Assembly (NCBI GenBank): GCA_033980235.1
Contig: CM067070.1
Span: forward strand, 25,844,627-25,908,626
Source: Diadema setosum
Lineage: Eukaryota; Echinodermata; Echinoidea; Diadematoida; Diadematidae
Reading direction: 5' to 3'
Length of the DNA stretch: 64,000 nucleotides
The translations under genes were made by a program, and so were the position numbers. The stretch's first letter is position 1; every line of letters begins with the position of its first letter. The notes beneath the pieces were generated by a model that did no database searches, was not told the origin of the DNA, and saw nothing but the letters and a program-made list of their open reading frames with translations. Below are positions 60,101 through 64,000 of the stretch, piece after piece.

Positions 60101-63028
60101 CGGCTTTGGCCAATCAAAAATACAGGAAGTATTAATCATTATTAATTCCTTGGCAATCTCACAGTCTGTCAAGTCAGCGAAGAGTCAACTTAGTCGTGTT
60201 AGTGATTAGGGCTGGCTCACCGGCCTAGTATAGCAACCAGCTTTCTGTTTATCACTTAACATCCTTATTTTGTCGTTGATTAATCTTTAATGGTAACCTA
60301 TACCAGACAGTTCTCGTTGCTGATAAGTTGTTGCAACACTGCAATTACATATGTGACCATACATCATAAAACCAACAAAAAGTCGCCAGACATGGATTTT
60401 TAGTTAAGGGCAGATATTGATAGAGCAGATTCTAAGCTTCTAAATGATGTATAACTCAATTCGAATGGACTCTTCTAACATATCTAAATATTGGAAAGGA
60501 AGCACACACTCTTGAAAGGTGAGAACTGATAAAATAGGCTGTGAAGTAAAGGGTCTCTTCATTCGATTATTCTTCAGAAACCGTGCTGGCTGTGCGATGA
60601 ATGGAAAAAAAAGGATGTAAACCACCGTAGCAATAACAATGAAAGGATTAATACATTCTGACCATAATAAATGTCAACTTTCAAGGTGGTAGCATCATCT
60701 ATTCCACAGTCACTAGAGTTGAAACTGAAGGGTGTGTAAAGGATTTTAAAGAAATGAAAAGGGACCTCTAAAGACATAGTGTATGGAGAGCGGGGTGAGT
60801 TGAGACGCGGATCAAGTGGGACACGTTCTCTGAATCAAAAACTGTTCAACCAATGAGCGATTGGCTTACATCTATAATAAGCCCCTAGCAACCATACATC
60901 ACACTAAGAAAGCAATGCAGTTCGGCAAATTCTAAGTATGCATAAATTGCTAATGAAAATTTTCCCCAAAATATATATATTTCTAAAATCAGGTTAATTA
61001 ACCTGTTGTCTTTGTATTCATGATTTCAAGGGCACAATTTAAGCTGGTGGTGAGCCTTATTAACATGCAACTACATGTAATATAACTTGTTTTTGACAAA
61101 TGCCTGCATGGTTACTGAGCAGTCGTACATATTTATGTATATGTCACGTGAGGGACAGTTGGAACAACGTGTCCCATTTGTCCCTCATAATAGCATTATA
61201 TGTAAAGCATTTCAGATTTTCAAACATGTTGTTCAAACTTGTTTTGTTGAAATAAAGATCATTTTAAAGCATGTTTGCCTGTTTTCGTTACCAATGTTTC
61301 ATTACGCCTGTCAACTTCGACATTTCTATAGGATGTCACACTTTACCTCCACCGTCCTATTTCTCCCTTGCCGTTGTCCCACTTTACCCACTGGTGGGTC
61401 AACTTCTCCCCCAAAATAAGTTTTTTTTTCTTTTCATTAACTGCAGAAAATTGAGAACAGTGCCACCCCTAGCTTATAGCTCTTTATGTAACCTACCATA
61501 TGAACCTTCATGCAAGCCCGAAAGGAAATGTAATGATCTCTTCTATAAAAAGATATAAGAAGAAAATCGGCGAACTTGAAATAATGTCCCACTTCTCCCC
61601 GCTCTGCCCTACCTTAACGCACTACTTTACGAAAAAGGATTGTAGACAAACTGTTCAAAACACACTTTCCTCTTCATTTTATATCCCCAAACTTTATGAA
61701 TAATGTAACGAAGTATACATGTAGTTCTTTTTGAAAGTATGAAAAACTCAAGATTGACTTGGTTGACCTGTTTCACCCTTTTGAGGTCCTCGAGCAAAAT
61801 CAAGGGCTGCGACTGTGTGTTCGTTTTGAGATGAATGGTCACATTTATATTTTAAACCAGCCTAAAAAGAAATAGATACAATTTCACATGCGCACACACT
61901 TTCCACATCATATCCGCAGGAGATGCGTGCCCTAACATACCAACTCCCCTGAACGGTACAAGGACTCCATCCGACCCGACCAACTTGTACTTCGAAGATG
62001 CGGAGCTCATCTTCGGTTGCCTTGGCAACCTCATCCTGACAGGTTCGGTGGTGAGGAGGTGTGAGATGCGAGAGAACGGCACGCTGGGATGGACTGGAAC
62101 CGAAGGAGAGAATGAATGCATAGGTAAATAAACAGTCGCTTGGAACTCAAATCAAAACAAAGCAAAACAACTCCTGCTCAAACAAAGCAAACAAAACGCA
62201 AAGAGAAAAACGACGGCTATTTTTTTGTGAATTATGTCATGTAGTATTCTTATATGATGCTTTATGTAATAACTCCTTTGATTTGTACTCAACTAGGCCC
62301 TATTTATTGCGTAGTATAGTCGATAATATGTAACATCTGTTTACGCACACTCAATTTTGATATGGACATTAAATAAATTTTATCGTTCAATGATGATATT
62401 CAGCTCGTGTGAGGTCAACCTATTATTATATAAGCGATGTCCACGGTATTATGACTATTATAATCTCAAGTGCTTATGTCTCTGAGAGACAGGAAATTGT
62501 GAAACATGAGCTAGGAACAAAAAAAAAAGTCAGAACATAACTGTATGCAGTAGTATCGTTGTTATTCTGCCTGCTACTCCCTGCAAAACATGTTATAATC
62601 ATACTCGTCCTTTGAATAGGCGTGCCCAGTCAAAATAGCAATGAATTTTCCGCCCGTGCGTCTGCGTGTGGGCCCGAACCACCACTTACGCTTAACGGCG
62701 TAAGTAGGACCTACTTTATAACTTATACTTTTTGTACATTATGTTGAAAGAAGTGAAAATAAAACCTTTGAATTGAAGAAATTGAATAAGTTGCAGCAGT
62801 CGGTGCTACATTAAGTTCTCCCTGTGTCTCATTGTGTTTGTCATGTTTGTGCTCTTTGTGCAGAATCAGTGTGTGGCCGCCTCGATCCTCCAAATAACGG
62901 GTCCATCACGCTGGATGAGACGGGCCAGGTGGCAACGTTCGGCTGCGACGAGGGATTCTCCCTCAGTGGATCCTCTACTTCCGAGTGTCTCGACGGGCAA
63001 TGGTCCAATGAGACGCCATCTTGCATCA
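29408..63028 (+). CDS. NIDO-AMOP-VWD-CCP secreted/membrane protein (SUSD2/MUC4-like), exons 1-18, 3' end beyond window
   Basis: Eighteen exons join in frame with consensus GT..AG introns: 29408-29492, 41521-41639, 42216-42323, 43527-43766, 44076-44222, 45164-45335, 46953-47216, 47722-48064, 49728-49872, 50977-51125, 51863-52134, 52705-52863, 53557-53733, 55786-55931, 58070-58196, 59057-59290, 61920-62123, 62864-63028. They encode about 1085 residues: signal peptide 1-27; NIDO 29-290; IPT/TIG-like 291-378; linker 379-510; AMOP about 520-681; VWD 684-962; CCP1 965-1030; CCP2 1033-1085. In the SUSD2/MUC4 group these domains mediate cell-surface adhesion and shedding. Several N-glycosylation sequons (NAT, NYT, NVS, NNS, NGT, NGS, NET) fit secretion. 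The frame is open at the last donor, so more sushi exons or a membrane anchor should follow. I infer family, not exact function. Confidence 0.88.
33668..34358. mobile_element. ~690-bp element with TGTGATCCTGCACCTCAAA inverted ends, copy 1
   Basis: The left end TGTGATCCTGCACCTCAAA and the right end TTTTGAGGTGCACGGTCACA are imperfect inverted repeats. The body is shared with 60352-61843 (for example AAAAAGTCGCCAGACATG). No coding capacity seen. Confidence 0.65.
35604..36003. repeat. Interspersed repeat with A tracts and GGGGCCC ends, copy 1
   Basis: Segments CACTTCCGGGTT, a poly(A) run, GTGGGGGCCC and CTTATGTATTCCTTTGTATG recur at 41700-41822. Blocks of AACAAGCAAAAAAAAAA are repeated within it. 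The ends AGGAGCGGATAC and GGCTGCGACAGC are not clearly inverted. Confidence 0.5.
37010..39325 (-). pseudogene. Broken non-LTR retrotransposon (LINE) fragment
   Basis: On the minus strand, from 39325 downward: the end of an endonuclease-like domain (SLIDHMLTN), a linker ([20 protein letters not shown], 38544-39071), RT motifs [14 protein letters not shown] and [12 protein letters not shown] (38147-38350), [13 protein letters not shown] (37909-38130), YADDTVIYF (YADD at 37878-37889), and the thumb region [14 protein letters not shown] (37172-37744). Frames are broken by stops, frameshifts and a 151-bp tandem duplication. The motif style is Jockey/CR1-superfamily-like; the clade is uncertain. 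Confidence 0.8.
38014..38315. repeat. 151-bp tandem duplication inside the LINE reverse transcriptase
   Basis: GTTAATACCTATTGTGAAG begins at 38014 and again at 38165, and the following ~150 bp are nearly identical. Because 151 is not a multiple of three, the duplication by itself shifts the frame. Confidence 0.9.
39342..40235. repeat. Tandem array of ~200-bp units
   Basis: About four to five diverged copies, marked by GGCTTACACGTCTAATTC, CACACAAATTTTGCTTGAA and TTGACCTCTTGCTATT. Copies are recognisable near 39345, 39551, 39750, 39941 and 40030. Later copies are truncated. Confidence 0.8.
40236..40780. repeat. TTCCGAAGGTT-rich inverted repeat element
   Basis: Repeated ATTCCGAAGGTTTGT and similar words on the left half, and complementary words (ACCTTCG, ATTCGTAATAACAAACC) on the right half, give a long imperfect palindrome. 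Non-coding. Confidence 0.5.
40783..41140. mobile_element. CGTTATAACG-type MITE, left-truncated copy
   Basis: Matches the element at 48554-49613 from AGATTATTGTATTACAATA to the right end GTTATAACGGGAGTCCACAG, which is followed by TA. Confidence 0.7.
41521..41639 (+). CDS. Exon 2: start of NIDO domain
   Basis: Acceptor TTCTTTGGCAG; reads [10 protein letters not shown] ... [12 protein letters not shown], the usual entry of NIDO domains. Phase 1 in, phase 0 out; donor GTAGGT. Confidence 0.88.
41700..41822. repeat. Interspersed repeat with A tract, partial copy 2
   Basis: CACTTCCGGGGTAAAA..., then CTTATGTATTCCTTTGTATG and GAGCCCCCCGGC; matches part of 35604-36003. A truncated MITE end (CAGTGGAAATGCAGTATAACG, 41656-41676) directly precedes it. 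Confidence 0.55.
42216..42323 (+). CDS. Exon 3: NIDO domain
   Basis: Reads [20 protein letters not shown], the NIDO V/INxNGxLTF strand. Acceptor TTTTCTCTTACAG, donor GTAAGT, phase 0 at both ends, 36 codons. Confidence 0.9.
43128..43496. repeat. Degenerate ~18-bp minisatellite in intron 3
   Basis: Roughly 20 diverged copies of a unit like GACTCGTGGTCTGTATGA run up to 30 bp before exon 4. The same words appear at 51480-51785. Confidence 0.85.
43527..43766 (+). CDS. Exon 4: core of NIDO domain
   Basis: 80 codons with [24 protein letters not shown] and [13 protein letters not shown], the most conserved NIDO motifs. Phase 0 at both ends; acceptor ACTTGTAG, donor GTAAGT. Confidence 0.93.
44076..44222 (+). 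CDS. Exon 5: NIDO domain
   Basis: 49 codons: [22 protein letters not shown] and [13 protein letters not shown] match the second half of NIDO. Phase 0 at both ends; donor GTGAAT. Confidence 0.92.
44223..45163 (+). other. Intron 5 with a partial TTAA-type MITE
   Basis: 44888-45055 resembles one arm of the foldback family (AATTCATAACTTTGAATCAA..., ending CCCTTTAA with TTAA at 45052-45055). The remainder is unrecognised AT-rich sequence. Confidence 0.6.
45164..45335 (+). CDS. Exon 6: end of NIDO domain
   Basis: Reads [20 protein letters not shown] ... [20 protein letters not shown]. The VDG turn closes NIDO. Phase 0 in, phase 1 out; donor G|GTATAT. Confidence 0.92.
46001..46182. mobile_element. 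Short CAGTGGAAACTC-ended MITE with TA flanks
   Basis: CAGTGGAAACTCAGTATAACG at the left and GCGAGTTTCCATAATCACTG at the right, with TA on both sides. It shares AAATAAACAATACAAAAC with the split element at 7494. Confidence 0.75.
46354..46682. mobile_element. CpG-rich MITE with AGCTTTAGATTTTGACGCGC ends, copy A
   Basis: Inverted ends AAAGCTTTAGATTTTGACGC and its complement ending AAAGCTCCC then TA. Homologous throughout to 50049-50375; the left few bases are altered. Confidence 0.8.
46953..47216 (+). CDS. Exon 7: IPT/TIG-like module
   Basis: [33 protein letters not shown] and [18 protein letters not shown] follow the plan of the IPT/TIG-like domain between NIDO and AMOP in this family. Contains sequon NAT. 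Phase 1 at both ends; donor GTAGGT. Confidence 0.88.
   Translation: MLRSRQLVVGCWEVRGSTYTDLAGIRWRPPRASSSSKARRSSALTPPSCPAKRPTASPCPSSWSAKSRWWSSSTMQNFQAGNQHRIH
47315..47575. repeat. GGGTAATTACCCC repeat with TTAGGG-rich centre (intron 7)
   Basis: Five ~17-bp units of GGTAATTACCCCCAGAG at the left, a centre with GGTTAGGTTTAGGGTTAGG, and GGGGTAATTGCCC copies at the right in reverse order. The GGGTAATTACCC word is itself palindromic. Confidence 0.8.
47722..48064 (+). CDS. Exon 8: linker domain between IPT-like and AMOP
   Basis: About 114 codons: [34 protein letters not shown], then [21 protein letters not shown] beta-rich segment with ITWTP is usual at this position in NIDO-AMOP-VWD proteins. Phase 1 in, phase 2 out; the donor GTAACG is less typical, and a TAA overlaps it in the unspliced frame. 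Confidence 0.85.
48554..49613. mobile_element. CGTTATAACG-type MITE with TA flanks, interrupted
   Basis: Ends CAGTGCACTCCCGTTATAAC and its complement GTAACGGGAGTGCACTG, TA on both sides. Many GTTATAACG words inside. A second element occupies 49067-49529. Confidence 0.85.
49067..49529. mobile_element. TTAA-flanked element nested in the CGTTATAACG MITE
   Basis: TTAAAGGAGACCTCC at the left and ATGTCCCTTTAA at the right, with sub-terminal inverted similarity (GATTTTCA...TTTCACTT). The flanking MITE sequence CATAGACTT | GGCGATAATTTTGGGACC is continuous in the uninterrupted copy at 41047-41072. Confidence 0.8.
49728..49872 (+). CDS. Exon 9: AMOP entry
   Basis: [20 protein letters not shown] then [13 protein letters not shown], with the first AMOP cysteine. 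Phase 2 in, phase 0 out; donor GTAACA. Confidence 0.88.
49895..50048. repeat. Degenerate TTTGAG/TTTGAA repeat in intron 9
   Basis: Repeated TTTGAGTT / GAATTTGAG words, interrupted by the MITE at 50049-50375 and resuming at about 50378-50435. They create an open frame reading Phe/Glu/Leu that is not coding. Confidence 0.8.
50049..50375. mobile_element. CpG-rich MITE, copy B
   Basis: GGGAGCTTTAGATTTTGACG and its complement AAATCTAAAGCTCCC at the ends, TA on both sides, 327 bp. Homologous to 46354-46682. Confidence 0.88.
50451..50480. repeat. (GT)n microsatellite in intron 9
   Basis: About fifteen GT units. Confidence 0.9.
50977..51125 (+). CDS. Exon 10: AMOP core
   Basis: [18 protein letters not shown] and [14 protein letters not shown] match the LPxCPC and C-x-x-H-x-G-A-x-x-C pattern of AMOP. 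Phase 0 in, phase 2 out; acceptor CCGTACGACAG, donor GTAAGT. Confidence 0.93.
51480..51785. repeat. Foldback of TCGAGCTCATGGGC-type words in intron 10
   Basis: CATACAGCC..ACGAGCTCGACACTAGG at the left and CCTAGTGTCGAGCTCATGGG, GTATAGCTCGTGGGCC at the right form inverted copies. The words are shared with the minisatellite at 43128-43496. Confidence 0.65.
51863..52134 (+). CDS. Exon 11: end of AMOP
   Basis: [20 protein letters not shown] carries the GAGxxCCYD signature; [20 protein letters not shown] supplies the last cysteines. Phase 2 in, phase 1 out. Confidence 0.93.
52262..52288. mobile_element. Micro-palindrome insertion with 7-bp target duplication (intron 11)
   Basis: CAGGGAGGTGAGA, one G, then the perfect complement TCTCACCTCCCTG. 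It is flanked exactly by TTCAAAT at 52255-52261 and 52289-52295. It shares GGAGGT in its arms with the insertion at 10083-10116. Confidence 0.8.
52330..52415 (+). repeat. tRNA-like 3' half with perfect B box
   Basis: GGTTCGAATCC at 52377-52387 within a T-arm-like context (GTCGTAGGTTCGAATCCTGC). No matching A box or acceptor stem was found, so it is a likely SINE remnant. Confidence 0.4.
52705..52863 (+). CDS. Exon 12: VWD start with GDPH motif
   Basis: [20 protein letters not shown] then [11 protein letters not shown] match the VWD entry. GDPH is the autocatalytic Asp-Pro cleavage site known in MUC4 and gel-forming mucins. A later GTATGT could extend the exon, but only the donor GTAAGA at 52864 keeps frame with exon 13. 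Phase 1 at both ends. Confidence 0.92.
53557..53733 (+). CDS. Exon 13: VWD
   Basis: [20 protein letters not shown] follows the strand after the GDPH motif in the family. Phase 1 at both ends; acceptor GTGTCACCAG, donor GTAGCG. Confidence 0.9.
53734..55785 (+). other. Intron 13 with a 1.5-kb foldback
   Basis: Dominated by the inverted repeat at 54003-55498. The flanks are AT-rich without other structure. Confidence 0.7.
54003..55498. mobile_element. Large foldback element
   Basis: Left arm (54003 to about 54465) starts TAGTCCATGGGCCAAG; the right arm (about 55050-55498) is its complement, ending TGGCCCATGGACTA. A third partial arm lies inside at 54829-54975. The arms contain two to three tandem ~50-bp blocks (AGTCTTTATTCAA..GGCGAAGGGA). 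Both arms carry a mirrored open frame of 124-134 codons that reflects DNA homology; no known domain seen. Confidence 0.75.
55786..55931 (+). CDS. Exon 14: VWD
   Basis: [20 protein letters not shown] and [18 protein letters not shown] fit the central VWD region. Phase 1 in, phase 0 out; acceptor TTGTTTCCCAG, donor GTAAGC. Confidence 0.9.
55932..58069 (+). other. Intron 14
   Basis: Contains the foldback at 56068-56269, a (TG)n tract (57117-57161) and a C-run before exon 15. A patch near 57255-57305 (GTTATATTCCATG...GAAATATAAC) resembles the foldback arms. No gene recognised. Confidence 0.6.
56068..56269. mobile_element. Foldback with a 17-bp perfect central hairpin
   Basis: Centre: ATATTTTTCCTCAGCGC (56149-56165), loop GTA, perfect complement (56169-56185). 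Imperfect arms extend outward through GGAATATAACATTT / AAATGTTATATTCC and GATATTGACTT / AAGTCGATATC. Confidence 0.8.
58070..58196 (+). CDS. Exon 15: VWD
   Basis: [20 protein letters not shown] and RRDGTVL match the conserved GLLGNxxGxxxND motif. Phase 0 in, phase 1 out; acceptor TTTTCAAACAG, donor GTAAGT. Confidence 0.93.
59057..59290 (+). CDS. Exon 16: end of VWD
   Basis: The acceptor ...CTATCCAAG at 59055-59056 was chosen because it restores [16 protein letters not shown]; an earlier AG at 59003 breaks frame. Then [20 protein letters not shown], the usual C-terminal part. Phase 1 at both ends; donor GTGAGC. Confidence 0.88.
59651..59819. mobile_element. GGGCCCCATTTCATAAAA MITE, copy 2 (degraded right end)
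   Basis: Left end AGATCTGGGCCCCATTTCAT as in copy 1; internal CAGGAAGCTGGATTCTTGT shared; the right end AAATGAAATGACG is eroded. Confidence 0.7.
60352..61843. mobile_element. TGTGACC...GGTCACA element, copy 2, interrupted
   Basis: Matches 33668-34358 at both ends. The two parts (60352-60780 and 61614-61843) are continuous in copy 1. Confidence 0.7.
60781..61613. mobile_element. AGAGCGGGG-ended element nested in the above
   Basis: Left GGAGAGCGGGGTGAGTTGAG, right CACTTCTCCCCGCTCTGCC: inverted ends. Inner words such as GTGGGACACG and TTGTCCCACTTTACC are complementary. Non-coding. Confidence 0.6.
61920..62123 (+). CDS. Exon 17: CCP/sushi domain 1
   Basis: [30 protein letters not shown] and ENECI give the four sushi cysteines. 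A symmetrical 1-1 exon, as usual for a sushi module. Acceptor CATATCCGCAG, donor GTAAAT. Confidence 0.9.
62124..62863 (+). other. Intron 17
   Basis: AT-rich; nothing recognised beyond short A tracts. Confidence 0.5.
62864..63028 (+). CDS. Exon 18: CCP/sushi domain 2 (last exon in window)
   Basis: [43 protein letters not shown]: four cysteines, the Gly-Phe-x-Leu turn and the GxW motif of a sushi domain. Symmetrical 1-1 exon; donor GTAAGC. Further exons must lie beyond 64000. Confidence 0.92.
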
Positions 63029-64000
63029 GTAAGCGTCAAAGTTCAAACGGAAATGACGTGTACACGCTGCACGCTTAGAGTGGCCCGATGTTAGACGAAA
63101 TTGATGAAATCATAAAGAGTGAAAGCACATTATTATGACAGATATGATTATTGCTAAGACAAAAAAGTTTAAAAAATCACAATTTTACTGATTTGCGGTC
63201 ACTAGAGTTATGGTTCACTTGGTCTACTTCAAGGCTTAAATGTGCTGGTCACATGTTTGAAAGCAAAAAAAAAAAATAACTGAAAATACCCTGGATAAAG
63301 ACGGAACGTCACCTCCCAGCTAACATTTGGACGTTTTCTGAACGTTCTTGGAATATTCCAAGTTCGTTATTTGGACGTTTTGTCAAAACGTTTTTAGAAC
63401 GTCTTTTTGTGGAAGGTTTTCGACGTATTTAAAACGTTTCAAATGGACGTTATAAAAAACGTTTTTTAAACGTTTAAAAAAACAATAAAAAAACCTTTCG
63501 GAATTTTTAAGGACCTGCAGAAAACCTTTTTGACATTATAGATGATGTCAGTAAAACCTTTTGAGAATATTCAAAACGTTCTGTTGACGTTCTGCGGACG
63601 TCCAGAAACCCTTTGAAAACCGTTTAGAATGTTCAAAAAACGTTTTAAGAACGTATAAAAAGTGTTATGACACGTTCCAGAACGTTTAGAGAACCTTTCT
63701 TATCCGTCTTGAACATCCAGGAATCCTTCTAAGAACGTTTAATGTTTATTTTTATTGGGTATTTAAAAATATATATATAGGTATGAGATGATACAGGCAC
63801 AACCCTAATCCTAATCATATATAATTCTATCCTAACCTGTTCCTAACGTCCTACCACCTATAAACTTACAGACCGATTCAATTTCGATGACCTATTCACC
63901 TACCGCCGCTAGCGGCGCTATAACGGTCGCCATAACTGGGGGCCAACGGGGGCTTCCAGCGAGGTAGCTACCCAGCGAGTTGCACTGCAGCTCAGCAGCG
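63029..64000 (+). other. Intron 18 (continues past the window)
   Basis: Holds the AACGTT-rich element at 63297-63765 and, from about 63895, a GC-richer stretch (CCGCCGCTAGCGGCG) of unknown nature. Confidence 0.6.
63297..63765. repeat. AACGTT-rich palindromic element
   Basis: More than a dozen AACGTT/GAACGTTC/GGACGTT words in ~470 bp, many complementary to one another. Probably a self-complementary non-autonomous element; its ends are not certain. Confidence 0.6.

Larger units (their letters stand above)
59291..61919 (+). other. Intron 16 with MITEs
   Basis: Contains a GGGCCCCATTTC MITE copy (59651-59819) and the element 60352-61843, itself interrupted at 60781-61613. No gene seen. Confidence 0.65.

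Overview
The window is animal nuclear DNA: AT-rich, intron-rich and packed with transposable elements. A multi-exon gene with consensus GT..AG introns joins NIDO, AMOP, VWD and sushi (CCP) domains. This architecture, a Gmr1-like Ty3/Gypsy element with integrase but no reverse transcriptase, and many short inverted-repeat elements point to a marine invertebrate deuterostome. An echinoderm is my best guess, but this is an inference and no species is named.

Layout. 1-645: the last coding exon of a minus-strand single-pass membrane protein (416-645) and its 3' flank; I could not find its upstream exons. 646-13,653: no gene. This part holds two copies of a ~250-bp TA-flanked MITE (2695-2944, 12787-13035) and three units of a Helentron-like (Helitron2/HINE-like) element (3473-7487, 7581-9589, 9590-11738). 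The last two units lie in tandem inside another MITE, which they split into 7494-7580 and 11739-11828. The units carry tRNA-Leu(CAG)-like sequences and many TGACGTCA octamers. 13,654-20,164: a minus-strand Gmr1-like LTR element with LTRs, a tRNA-Pro-type primer site, gag, protease and integrase, but no RT/RNase H. 20,165-29,407: no recognised gene; TTAA-flanked foldback elements and other short repeats.

29,408 to beyond 63,028: the main gene on the plus strand. Eighteen exons with consistent splice phases encode about 1085 residues in order: signal peptide, NIDO (exons 2-6), IPT/TIG-like module (7), linker (8), AMOP (9-11), VWD with a GDPH motif (12-16), CCP1 (17) and CCP2 (18). The reading frame is open at the last donor, so the gene continues past the window. 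The protein is most like the secreted or membrane SUSD2/MUC4-type family. Its introns hold a broken LINE (37,010-39,325), a ~200-bp tandem array, a 1.5-kb foldback, nested MITEs and minisatellites.

The most unusual signals are: two tiny perfect palindromes flanked by short target duplications, one with two empty sites in paralogous repeat units; the Helentron-like tandem array nested in a MITE; and an integrase ORF with an in-frame hexanucleotide microsatellite expanded between its first and second catalytic aspartates. All coordinates and splice sites were read by eye.
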